DNA of 52,496 nt from an uncultured Clostridia bacterium (lineage in GTDB: Bacteria > Bacillota > Clostridia > TANB77 > CAG-508), in contig CALWZY010000001.1 in the NCBI GenBank assembly GCA_944386155.1, positions 1 through 52,496 on the forward strand, given 5' to 3'. The translations under genes and the position numbers were made by a program. Below, piece after piece: positions 1 through 8,228 of this stretch; the stretch's first letter is position 1; each line of letters begins with the position of its first letter. Below the pieces are notes generated by a model. The model was not told the DNA's origin. It did not search any database and worked only from the letters and a program-made list of their open reading frames with translations.

Positions 1-116
1 CCTTCTTATTTTTTGTTTATCATATATCATTTTTTATATTATATAAATATTTAATAAAAATATTGATATTTATTTATAATACCTTTTTTATTTAAATTTA
101 TAATTCAAATTAATAG

Positions 117-161
117 AAAAAAGCTGCCCCCTAAATCTCCTCGATTTAAAGGGGCAACTCC
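117..161 (-). terminator. Rho-independent terminator after the left-edge gene
   Basis: On the minus strand GTTGCCCC-TTTAAATC pairs with GATTTA-GGGGGCAGC and is followed by six T. The GC-rich stem is unlike the AT-rich terminators elsewhere in the window, which fits a foreign origin for the gene it serves. Nothing else is visible in bases 1-116. Confidence 0.85.
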
Positions 162-164
162 TAG

Positions 165-674
165 TCAGAGTATACTGTCAAACCTTGTTGCAGGATCTCT
201 CATCGTGCGGTTTGGAACTGCCTTTAGTCTGTAAATCCCCTTTACTGTTTTTTTCATTCCAATTGAAAGTCCAAGTCCGTAATAAACATGTATCTCGTAT
301 ACGTCCTTTGTACTTAAGAAGATTCTTTTTAAAGAACTTTCAATTTCAAAAGTGCTCATTATGGAATCACTTACCATTATTATCTGTTCGATTATCTGAC
401 AGAATGTTATAATCTCACTTGAAACTCTGTCAAAATCGTTTTCTTTTGGGCAGTACCAATCTTCGTGATATTTTCTTTCGAGAAGTTCCATGATAAGCTT
501 ATATTCTCCTTCTTTCATGGTAACTTCTGTCATGGCACCTTTTTTAGTGTTTTGCCATGTAACTATGATGATTTTCCGCTTTTTATGAGAATATGTCCAG
601 ATATTACTTACTGTATTGAATAACAGTCTTATACCGTCCTTTTCCCACAACATCATTTTGTCTTGTTTTACCAT
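165..674 (-). CDS. Hypothetical protein, foreign-looking
   Basis: 169-residue protein that I do not recognise. The start was set at the ATG at 674 because AGGAGG lies seven bases upstream; an upstream in-frame ATG at 731 has no such site. The protein is basic and mixed, with no membrane segment or signal peptide. Codon use differs from the neighbours: CGC, CGG, AGG, CTC and GAC codons are frequent, whereas the rest of the window uses AGA and A/T-ending codons. It contains the only in-frame CGG codon (576-578, residue 33, in KKRK) in the window that is not followed by a frameshift. If CGGA were read with a +1 shift here, as proposed for six host genes, the product would stop four codons later. 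It has its own consensus promoter and a GC-rich terminator, so it is a self-contained unit, probably a recent import. It may be non-functional in this host. Confidence 0.6.
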   Translation of the reverse strand: MVKQDKMMLWEKDGIRLLFNTVSNIWTYSHKKRKIIIVTWQNTKKGAMTEVTMKEGEYKLIMELLERKYHEDWYCPKENDFDRVSSEIITFCQIIEQIIMVSDSIMSTFEIESSLKRIFLSTKDVYEIHVYYGLGLSIGMKKTVKGIYRLKAVPNRTMRDPATRFDSIL

Positions 675-762
675 CTTTTCTCCTCCTATTTTTCTTTCTT
701 GCCAAAATAAGAATGCAGTGGAGCTATCCACTTTATGAATCCAGGTTTTCTGTGTCTATTTT

Positions 763-791
763 ATTATAAAGTGCTTTACATAATATGTCAA
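763..791 (-). promoter_or_regulatory. Perfect sigma-A promoter of the left-edge gene
   Basis: The minus strand reads TTGACA (786-791), a 17-base spacer, then TATAAT (763-768). It gives a leader of about 80 bases before the ATG at 674. Confidence 0.85.
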
Positions 792-799
792 GCGAGCAT

Positions 800-836
800 A
801 AAAAAAGAACTCTAAGAAAAATCCTTAAAGTTCTTT
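800..836 (-). terminator. Terminator of the tRNA-His/tRNA-Gln unit
   Basis: On the minus strand AGAACTTTAAG pairs with CTTAGAGTTCT and is followed by a run of seven T. It begins directly after the CCA end of tRNA-Gln. Confidence 0.85.
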
Positions 837-911
837 TGGCTGGGCTGGGTAGATTCGAACTACCGAATGCTAGAGTCAAAGTCTAGTGCCTTACCGCTTG
901 GCTACAGCCCA
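837..911 (-). tRNA. tRNA-Gln (anticodon UUG)
   Basis: The cloverleaf reads cleanly on the minus strand. Acceptor TGGGCTG pairs with CAGCCCA, the anticodon stem CTAGA/TCTAG encloses loop CTTTGAC with anticodon TTG, the T-loop is TTCGAAT, and the discriminator G is followed by an encoded CCA. It is co-transcribed after tRNA-His. Confidence 0.95.
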
Positions 912-919
912 ATATTTAA

Positions 920-997
920 TGGGGTGGAATATGGGACTCGAACCCATGGTCTCCAGTGCCACAAACTGGCGCGTTAACCAACTACGCTAAATCCACC
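920..997 (-). tRNA. tRNA-His (anticodon GUG)
   Basis: The anticodon stem CCAGT/ACTGG encloses loop TTGTGGC with anticodon GTG. The acceptor is GTGGATT with a G at -1 (base 997), as expected for tRNA-His, and C73 is followed by an encoded CCA. The acceptor has one T-T mismatch (positions 6 and 67). The T-loop is TTCGAGT. Confidence 0.93.
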
Positions 998-1054
998 ATT
1001 TCAAACGCTCTTATATTTTAATATTTATTTTTTAATTTGTCAACTACTTTCAGA

Positions 1055-1089
1055 TAAAAAAATAGAGGATTTTTTTATCCTCTATTTTA
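1055..1089 (-). terminator. Terminator after the sortase gene
   Basis: On the minus strand AAATAGAGGAT and ATCCTCTATTT form a stem followed by a run of T. Confidence 0.85.
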
Positions 1090-1099
1090 ATCTATAAAA

Positions 1100-1795
1100 T
1101 TATCCTTCAAGTTCAGCCATTACAATCCATCTTTTATTTGTTGTAGAAGCATCATCTGTACATGTAGATAATACTACTGTTGTTTTATTTACATCTTTTG
1201 GTTTGTAGAAATCTGCATCTGAAGCAGAAGTTTCAAAAGTATCAGTAACTTTATATTTACGTTCTACTCCTGTCTTATCTTTGATATATACTGAATCTCC
1301 TTTTTTAATTTTATCATTATTTGAGAAGAATAAATTATTTCTATAATTATGTCCAATTATTACTGAATTTCCTGGTTGATTTAATCCATTAGTTGTATAT
1401 AATAACGCCACTGCATTTTCTAAAGACTTTTTAGTAACGTCTGCTAAAATAGGTTCATCTACTTTAACAGAAGGGATACGAATAGTTCCAATTACTTCAT
1501 AACCTTTAAACATAACTTTTTTAGAATTAGATCCGCTATTATTTCCCCCATTTCCTCCTGTAACATTTGCATCTAAAGTCTCATTATTTGTAGAAACATT
1601 TTGTACTTCATTTTCATCTGCTGCAGCTACTGTAGGAAATGCTGTATCAAATTGCTCTATGGCACTTTCACTTGCTTTTTCTTTACTTTTTTCTGCTATT
1701 ATTTCGTATCCGAAATAACCTATAATTGCAACTATTGCAACTATTACTATTATCAATAATATTGTTAATACACTACTATATTTAGAATTAAACAT
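1100..1795 (-). CDS. Sortase (class B/D-like transpeptidase)
   Basis: 231-residue membrane-anchored cysteine transpeptidase that would join sorting-signal proteins to the cell wall. An N-terminal membrane helix (about residues 9-30) is followed by a Ser/Asn/Gly-rich linker (60-92) and the sortase beta-barrel (97-231). The catalytic triad is visible: His149 in IIGHNY, Cys212 in LSTCTDD and Arg222 in NKRW. The LSTC signature fits class B or D better than class A. The ATG is preceded by GGAGGTAATAGCC. A possible substrate lies in the same window at 30601-30930, whose C-terminus carries IPETG, a hydrophobic helix and a basic tail. Confidence 0.93.
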   Translation of the reverse strand: MFNSKYSSVLTILLIIVIVAIVAIIGYFGYEIIAEKSKEKASESAIEQFDTAFPTVAAADENEVQNVSTNNETLDANVTGGNGGNNSGSNSKKVMFKGYEVIGTIRIPSVKVDEPILADVTKKSLENAVALLYTTNGLNQPGNSVIIGHNYRNNLFFSNNDKIKKGDSVYIKDKTGVERKYKVTDTFETSASDADFYKPKDVNKTTVVLSTCTDDASTTNKRWIVMAELEG

Positions 1796-1865
1796 TGGCT
1801 ATTACCTCCATAATTATCACATATATATTAATTATAACATATAAAATTTTTAATTTCTACAATTT

Positions 1866-2222
<357 letters not shown>

Positions 2223-2227
2223 CTATA

Positions 2228-3982
2228 CTATAATAAAACAGCTTTTATTCTTCTAACTCCTGCTGAAGAAGATTCTTCTTTCTTTATTTTAAAAGTTCCT
2301 AGCTCTGAAGTATTTTTTACATGAGGTCCTCCACATATTTCTTTACTGAAGTCTCCTATAGTATATACTTTTACAACATCTCCATATTTATTTTCAAATA
2401 ATCCCATTGCTCCTGATTTTTTAGCTTCATCTACTGTCATTTCTTCACAAGTTACGTCTAAGCCTCTTTTTATTTGTTCATTTACTATATCCTCAACTTT
2501 TTGTAATTCTTCTTTTGTAACTTTTTGAGGATGTGCAAAATCAAATCTTAATCTCTCAGAAGTAATATTTGACCCTTTTTGTACAGCATGATCTCCTAAA
2601 ACAATTTGAAGTGCTTTATGTAAAAGGTGTGTTGCAGTATGATATTTGATTGTCATATCATTTTGTTCTGCTAAACCGCCTTTGAATTTATGTTCACTTC
2701 CCATTCTAGACTTTTCTTGATGTTCTTTAAATAACTTATCAAAGTCTTTTGTATCAACTTCTATACCATATTCTTTTGCAAGTTCTTCTGTCATCTCTTG
2801 TGGAAATCCATATGTCTCGTATAGATTAAATACTACTTCTACTGGTATAACTTTAATTCCGTTTTTTCTAGCATTTTGAACTTCTTTTTCAAATTCTTTT
2901 TCGCCTTTTTGAAGAGTTCTTACAAATTTATCTTTTTCTTCAATTATTACATTCTTAATTGTTTCTTTGTTTTCTAATAATTCTGGATACATTTCTTTTA
3001 AAGCTTCTATTGATATATCAATTAAAGAAGATAATTCGTTTAAATCGATTCCTAGTTTATTTAAATGTCTTGTCATTCTTCTAATTAATCTTCTTAAAAT
3101 ATATCCTCTATCCACATTACTTGGTCTTCCACCGTCTTGGACAATCATCATACTTGCTCTTAAATGTTCTGCTACTATTCTTCTACTACTAATATTATCT
3201 ACTTTTTGTAGTTCTTCTAGTTTTTTCATTACAGGTTCAAAAAGTTCTATTTCAAATGGTGTTTTCTTCCCTTGAAGAAGCATTGTCATTCTTTCAAGTC
3301 CAAGTCCTGTATCAACATTTCTTTGTTTTAATTTTGAATAAGTTCCATCTGGATTCTTAAAATATTCCATAAAAACATTATTCCAAATTTCAACATATTT
3401 TCCACAGTCACATGCAGGATTACAATTTTCTGAACATTTTTCTTTTCCAGTATCATAAAAAATTTCTGTATCAGGTCCACAAGGGCCTTCTTCTCCTGCT
3501 ATCCACCAGTTATCATCTTTTCCAAAGAAATAGATTCTTTCTTCTGGGATTCCAGCTTTTCTCCATTGTTCTGCAGAAATCTCATCTCTTGGAGCATCTT
3601 CATCTCCTTTAAAACATGTAACAGATAATTTATCTACTGGAATTTGTAATTCTTTAGTTAAGAATTCAAAACTCATCTTAATTGATTCTTCTTTAAAATA
3701 ATCTCCTAAAGACCAATTTCCAAGCATCTCAAAATATGTTAAATGTCTATTGTCTCCTACTTCATCAATATCCACTGTTCTTAAACACTTTTGGTAATCA
3801 GTAAGTCTTGTTCCTTCTGGGTGCTTTTCACCTAAAAGATATGGAACAAGTGGATGCATTCCAGCTGTTGTAAATAAAACAGATGGATCATTTTCTGGAA
3901 TTAGTGATGCACTTGGTATTATTTTATGTCCATGTCTTTCAAAAAACTTTAAGTATTTATTTCTAATCTCTATTGCTTTCAT
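2228..3982 (-). CDS. alaS: Alanine--tRNA ligase, shortened form
   Basis: Charges tRNA-Ala and should edit mischarged Ser/Gly. The ATG at 3982 was chosen because AGAGGAAG lies just upstream; the ATG at 4000 has no site. The product is 584 residues, against about 870 for typical bacterial AlaRS. The catalytic and tRNA-recognition domains cover about residues 1-420. The editing domain with HTATH (His448, His452) and CGGPH (Cys550, His554) zinc ligands follows almost at once. The roughly 100-residue beta-barrel that usually separates these parts is missing. So is the whole C-Ala domain: the protein ends in GVRRIKAVLL. Cysteines near 183-193 add a small extra cluster. The frame is intact, so this is a genuinely compact enzyme and not a broken one. 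Confidence 0.93.
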   Translation of the reverse strand: MKAIEIRNKYLKFFERHGHKIIPSASLIPENDPSVLFTTAGMHPLVPYLLGEKHPEGTRLTDYQKCLRTVDIDEVGDNRHLTYFEMLGNWSLGDYFKEESIKMSFEFLTKELQIPVDKLSVTCFKGDEDAPRDEISAEQWRKAGIPEERIYFFGKDDNWWIAGEEGPCGPDTEIFYDTGKEKCSENCNPACDCGKYVEIWNNVFMEYFKNPDGTYSKLKQRNVDTGLGLERMTMLLQGKKTPFEIELFEPVMKKLEELQKVDNISSRRIVAEHLRASMMIVQDGGRPSNVDRGYILRRLIRRMTRHLNKLGIDLNELSSLIDISIEALKEMYPELLENKETIKNVIIEEKDKFVRTLQKGEKEFEKEVQNARKNGIKVIPVEVVFNLYETYGFPQEMTEELAKEYGIEVDTKDFDKLFKEHQEKSRMGSEHKFKGGLAEQNDMTIKYHTATHLLHKALQIVLGDHAVQKGSNITSERLRFDFAHPQKVTKEELQKVEDIVNEQIKRGLDVTCEEMTVDEAKKSGAMGLFENKYGDVVKVYTIGDFSKEICGGPHVKNTSELGTFKIKKEESSSAGVRRIKAVLL

Positions 3983-4037
3983 TAAACTTCCTCTTTTCAT
4001 GAAAATATTGTACTTAAAAAATTATATTATAAACCTT

Positions 4038-4078
4038 AAAAAAAAGCAATAGCAAATACTTTAAAGTATTTGCTATTT
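4038..4078 (-). terminator. Terminator after the 4-helix membrane protein
   Basis: A near-perfect palindrome, AATAGCAAATAC-TTTA-GTATTTGCTATT, is followed on the minus strand by eight T. Confidence 0.85.
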
Positions 4079-4082
4079 ATAA

Positions 4083-4676
4083 TTATTCTTTAACTTCTTC
4101 TTTTTCTTCTACTACTTCATCTTCTGTTTTAGCTCTAATTATCTTTGTCTCAACATAAGCTGCTATAGCTAAATATACTAGAATGTTTGTAATTTCTTTT
4201 GTTCCCATACAAACATATACAACTGTATTTATATTTTTTTCTGTATTAGCTTGTGTTTCATCTAATTCTTCTTGTGTTATTTCTTCTTCAGTAACTGCAA
4301 CTTTTAATTTTTCAACTTCTGTATTTCTATATGTATTTATAAAACTTTTATTCAAATTTGAAAAAGCAAAGAAATCTACAAACATAACAATTAAACAAAT
4401 TACTCCAAGTGTAACTCTTAATGTTTTTGTCAATGTTTTTTTCTTTTCTTCTGTTAATATTGATTTGCCTATTGTTCTATTTGCAACTATCATATGTAAT
4501 AAAAATGTTGTTAACACAAATATTAAAATAATTAAAGTAATTACAAGTGATGGGTATTGCATGCCTAAGTTATTTATTAATATCATTTCTCCAAAAAAAG
4601 TAATTGCACCAATTATGATTCCTATAAATATAAAGTTTGAAATATATTTTCCTAATATTTTCTTTGTATCTTTCAT
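4083..4676 (-). CDS. Hypothetical membrane protein
   Basis: 197 residues. The start at 4676 was chosen for AGAGGAG eight bases upstream. Four hydrophobic stretches are visible: the region after KYISN, SLVITLIILIFVL, LGVICLIVMFVDFFAF and a last one near NILVYLAIAA. An acidic, coiled stretch (VTEEEITQEELDETQ) lies between helices 3 and 4, and the C-terminus is a Glu/Val-rich cytoplasmic tail. I recognise no family. It has its own terminator and stands between alaS and spoVT. Confidence 0.75.
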   Translation of the reverse strand: MKDTKKILGKYISNFIFIGIIIGAITFFGEMILINNLGMQYPSLVITLIILIFVLTTFLLHMIVANRTIGKSILTEEKKKTLTKTLRVTLGVICLIVMFVDFFAFSNLNKSFINTYRNTEVEKLKVAVTEEEITQEELDETQANTEKNINTVVYVCMGTKEITNILVYLAIAAYVETKIIRAKTEDEVVEEKEEVKE

Positions 4677-4750
4677 ATCTATTTCTCCTCTTTTGTTAAT
4701 TTTCATATTAATTTTATATATATTTTTTTAGAGTGTCAATAATAATACAT

Positions 4751-4788
4751 AAAAAAAGACAAATATTTCATAAAAGAAAATATTTGCC
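4751..4788 (-). terminator. Terminator after spoVT
   Basis: On the minus strand GCAAATATTTT pairs with GAAATATTTGT across a short loop and is followed by seven T. Confidence 0.85.
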
Positions 4789-4812
4789 CATACTTTAAAT
4801 AATATTTATTTT

Positions 4813-5367
4813 TTAAATTTCTAATTGACTTCCTAAAATTCCTGCAGCAGATTGAACTACTTTTAGTTCTACATCAGACATTTTCTTATTAGGTTCTTTT
4901 GAAATTAAAACTACACTTCCAACAACATCCCCATCTGATACGATTGGATATATTACTTGAGAATTATATATTCTTTCTTTTTTTTCGTTTTTAGTTATTG
5001 GAATTGCAATTTCATTATTTTCTTTACTTGTATATATTTCTTTATTTTCCATAACTTCTTCAAGCTCTTTACTTACACTTTGTTCTAGTAAATCTTTTTT
5101 TAGTCCTCCAGAAACTGCAATTACACTGTCTTTATCTGTAATACAAGCAATATGACCTGTTGTTTTTGATAAAGTTTCTGCATAATTTGTTGCAAATTCA
5201 GTAAGTTCTCCTATTGGAGAATATTTTTTCAAAATTATTTCCCCATCTTTATCTGTATATATTTCAAGAGGAGAACCTTCTCCTATTCTTAGAGTTCTTC
5301 TTATTTCCTTAGGAATTACAACTCTCCCTAAATCATCAATTCTTCTAACAACTCCTGTTGCTTTCAT
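4813..5367 (-). CDS. spoVT: Stage V sporulation protein T (AbrB/GAF regulator)
   Basis: 184-residue transcription regulator of late forespore genes in endospore formers. Residues 1-50 form the AbrB-type swapped-hairpin DNA-binding domain, with the hallmark RRIDDLGRVVIPKEIRR. Residues 55-184 form a GAF-like sensor domain. The ATG follows AAGGAGGAG. The length matches SpoVT and not the shorter AbrB. It is the clearest sign in the window that the host makes, or descends from a maker of, endospores. It lies downstream of the recD2-comF-KAP run but has a gap of 77 bases and its own terminator. Confidence 0.93.
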   Translation of the reverse strand: MKATGVVRRIDDLGRVVIPKEIRRTLRIGEGSPLEIYTDKDGEIILKKYSPIGELTEFATNYAETLSKTTGHIACITDKDSVIAVSGGLKKDLLEQSVSKELEEVMENKEIYTSKENNEIAIPITKNEKKERIYNSQVIYPIVSDGDVVGSVVLISKEPNKKMSDVELKVVQSAAGILGSQLEI

Positions 5368-5444
5368 TTTTGCTCCTCCTTTTTATAATTTATGATATTA
5401 TTTTTCCAAGAAGGAGTAAAAATATACATTTTTAGTTTATTTTT

Positions 5445-7433
5445 TTAATTATTAGATTCTTCTTTTACATTCCCGAAAAAAGTAGGTTTATAAAGATCTA
5501 TTACTATTCCAAGGTCTCTATAAAATTCTTTAAGCATAACAATTTTTATATTTGTATCTTTTCCTCTGCAATAATCTTCTAAAGCCTTTTTTAGCTGTTT
5601 CATGAAATTATATTCTTCTTTTAACTTATCTGTATTTTTCTTTGCTCTATCTATTAAAATTTCTTTTATTCTTACTATATCTTCATTACTTGCACATGTT
5701 ATTCTTTGGAACATTCTATATGCATCATAATATTTAAATATTGGAAATTCCATACATTCATTATCAAATCTATCATAAAATAATTCCATCTTAATTGGAA
5801 TACATTTGAATATATCATCTGCTTTTTCTTTATACATTTTTTCTTCAAGTTTAGAATTTAAAACTGTAAAATAATTTAATATTTCTTCCATCTCTTGACT
5901 TGAAGTATTGTCTATTCCTATTCTAGATAATTCTTCTTCTACATTATCACAATATACAGATGTTTTATATGCAATGTCCATACCATTCATAAATATTTGT
6001 TTTACTTCTTTAATATCTTTTTCTACTAATCCTCTTTTTATGAAGTAACTATAATAAGCGAAAAGTTTAGTAATCTCTATTAGTTTTAATTTTCCTTTTT
6101 TAACATCTTCTAAAACTTCTTCTATTATTCCTGGGAATTGTTCATCACTAATTTTCCAGTATTCTTCTGTAAGAAGTCTTTTATATCCTGGTAACTTTTC
6201 TGTATCTATTGTGTTTATGATAGCTTCCATATCTTTTTTTAGAGCTTTCATATCGAAAATTCTTGTTCTAACATATGATTCGATAAATTTAAAAAATCTA
6301 TAATCAGATTTAAAATTAAAGTAATAATTATTATCGAATTCTTTAATATAAAATTGTCTGTTGTCCATAAGAACTCTTGAAGATACAAGTATTGCTTTAT
6401 ATTCTTCATTACTTTCAATATTTACAAATTTATCTTTTGTAATTTTACCTGCTTTAATTTCAAAAGATACTGCTATTGTAAATATAAGCATTGTTTGAAG
6501 TACTCTTAAATTTGTATTCGGATATAATCTATTTACATTTTCAAACACTTTACTAAAATCATTTAATGCATGTTTTAAAATTCTTAGATTTCTAGTGCCA
6601 CTTTTATTAAATGTTGCAATAATAAGATTTTGATTTTCTCTTAAAAATCTAATTAAATCTTTATTGTTTTCATATCTCATAAGAAGTCCATTAATTATAT
6701 AATTAAATTTAGGAGCATATTCAAAAGTTTCTCCAATTAACTTTTCTTTTATTCTTTCATAATCATTTGCTTTATCAAAAACATATTCTATTTTTTCTCT
6801 TATCTTTTCAACCATTGGTTTATCTGTTTTATTTAAGTCACCTTGTTTATCTAAAAGATAAGTTGCAATAAATGTTTTCATCTCTAAATTAGAACTTTTA
6901 AATTTAGTTGCAAGTTCTTTTTCATTACAAATAATTATAGTTTTTATATGATCATGTTCTACAAAGTTATTTATATATCCTAAAATATCTACTACATCAA
7001 CATTAGCTCTTTCTAAGTCATCAAAACATAATACTTTATCATCTGTAGAGAAAAATCTTTCATAATCTATCTTATCACCATTTTTTGATACACCAAAAAC
7101 ATTTGCCATATCTAGACCTGTTTTTGCATATTCAGGAATATTAGTTTGGTGATGGCTATCCATATATTTTTTTAGATTTTTATCCATAAGCTGAGTAGTT
7201 TCTATGAAAATCTTTTTACTTATTTCTTCTAAATTTGATATACCATATAAAGACATATATATAGTTGTATATTTCTTACCATTTAATTGTAAAGATTCTA
7301 TTTTATCTTTTATTTTATGATTCCAGAAATAAGTTTTTCCGCTTCCCCACTCACCATTAATCATAATAGCATAATCTGTATAATCTGCTCTTACATAATC
7401 AAGTATACTTTCAACTAATTCTTCCAAATTCAT
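5445..7433 (-). CDS. KAP-type P-loop NTPase
   Basis: 662-residue P-loop NTPase. Walker A is GEWGSGKT (residues 27-34) and Walker B is VLCFDDLE (134-141), the pattern of the KAP family. I see no transmembrane insertion between the two motifs, although many KAP proteins have one. The C-terminal two thirds are helical and without a recognised domain. The ATG overlaps the comF stop by one base (TGATG), so translation is probably coupled; a GTG one codon upstream is an alternative start. KAP NTPases occur in membrane-associated and phage-defence contexts, but this gene has no clear defence partner next to it. Its role is unknown. Confidence 0.8.
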   Translation of the reverse strand: MNLEELVESILDYVRADYTDYAIMINGEWGSGKTYFWNHKIKDKIESLQLNGKKYTTIYMSLYGISNLEEISKKIFIETTQLMDKNLKKYMDSHHQTNIPEYAKTGLDMANVFGVSKNGDKIDYERFFSTDDKVLCFDDLERANVDVVDILGYINNFVEHDHIKTIIICNEKELATKFKSSNLEMKTFIATYLLDKQGDLNKTDKPMVEKIREKIEYVFDKANDYERIKEKLIGETFEYAPKFNYIINGLLMRYENNKDLIRFLRENQNLIIATFNKSGTRNLRILKHALNDFSKVFENVNRLYPNTNLRVLQTMLIFTIAVSFEIKAGKITKDKFVNIESNEEYKAILVSSRVLMDNRQFYIKEFDNNYYFNFKSDYRFFKFIESYVRTRIFDMKALKKDMEAIINTIDTEKLPGYKRLLTEEYWKISDEQFPGIIEEVLEDVKKGKLKLIEITKLFAYYSYFIKRGLVEKDIKEVKQIFMNGMDIAYKTSVYCDNVEEELSRIGIDNTSSQEMEEILNYFTVLNSKLEEKMYKEKADDIFKCIPIKMELFYDRFDNECMEFPIFKYYDAYRMFQRITCASNEDIVRIKEILIDRAKKNTDKLKEEYNFMKQLKKALEDYCRGKDTNIKIVMLKEFYRDLGIVIDLYKPTFFGNVKEESNN

Positions 7434-8164
7434 CACCTTTCTATTCTATTTTCTATTTTTCCTTTTGCTAAAACAAAAACATCTACATTTTTTAAAGAAT
7501 AATTCTCTAATTCTTTTATACATTCTTTTACAGTAAATCCTGTTGTGTATATATCATCAAATAATATAATTTTTTTATTTTCTAATAATATTTTTTCATT
7601 TTTATCTTTAATATTTTCAAATTCTCTTTGATTTACTTTATAAACATCTATTACGTTTTGCTTTCTTTCAGTATAATTTAATTGACTTTGAGTCTTATTT
7701 TCTTTTATTTTTAATAATATATTATTATTATAATTGATATTTAATTTTTTTGATAATTCCCTTGCTATTAATTCTGTTTGATTATATCCTCTTTTTGATT
7801 TCTTTTTTTCAAACATTGGAACTGGGATTATTATATCATATGAATTTAATAAATTGCATACTTTTTTATTTTTTAAAATTATATTTGAAAAAGTTTTATA
7901 TAAATAACTTTTATCATTAAACTTATAATCAATTATCTTTTTTCTAATTAAATCTTTATATTCAAATAAATAATATACTTTATGTATATTTTGACTTTTT
8001 ATTTTATTATTTATTTTATTTTTATTAATATTTATATATTTAATTTTAAGATGATTTGATTTTAATTTATTTAAACATTCATCACATATCCAATCTTTAT
8101 CTTTTTTTAAACATATTCCACATAGTGGTGGAAATAAAAAATTGAGAACTTTATCTATAAACAT
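7433..8164 (-). CDS. comF: ComF family phosphoribosyltransferase-like protein
   Basis: 243 residues. The start at 8164 (MFIDKV) was chosen because AAGGAGG lies just upstream. An N-terminal zinc ribbon (Cys15-x2-Cys18, Cys27-x2-Cys30) is followed by the type I PRTase fold. It has the conserved KRGYNQTELIA segment (about 125-135) and the PRPP loop DDIYTTG (203-209). In naturally transformable Firmicutes ComF acts with ComFA and PriA to move incoming single strands. Here it sits 64 bases after recD2, a helicase gene, consistent with a DNA-handling operon. It is Lys/Asn-rich, in line with the low GC. Confidence 0.92.
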   Translation of the reverse strand: MFIDKVLNFLFPPLCGICLKKDKDWICDECLNKLKSNHLKIKYININKNKINNKIKSQNIHKVYYLFEYKDLIRKKIIDYKFNDKSYLYKTFSNIILKNKKVCNLLNSYDIIIPVPMFEKKKSKRGYNQTELIARELSKKLNINYNNNILLKIKENKTQSQLNYTERKQNVIDVYKVNQREFENIKDKNEKILLENKKIILFDDIYTTGFTVKECIKELENYSLKNVDVFVLAKGKIENRIER

Positions 8165-8228
8165 ATTTTCCTCCTTAAAAAGTCCCCAATTTATTTTCAA
8201 TTTATAATCTTTAATATATTCAATTTAT

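Noticed and set aside
2228-3982. alaS as a truncated pseudogene
   Set aside because: The stop comes right after a complete editing domain with all zinc ligands; both missing parts are whole domains, one of them internal.
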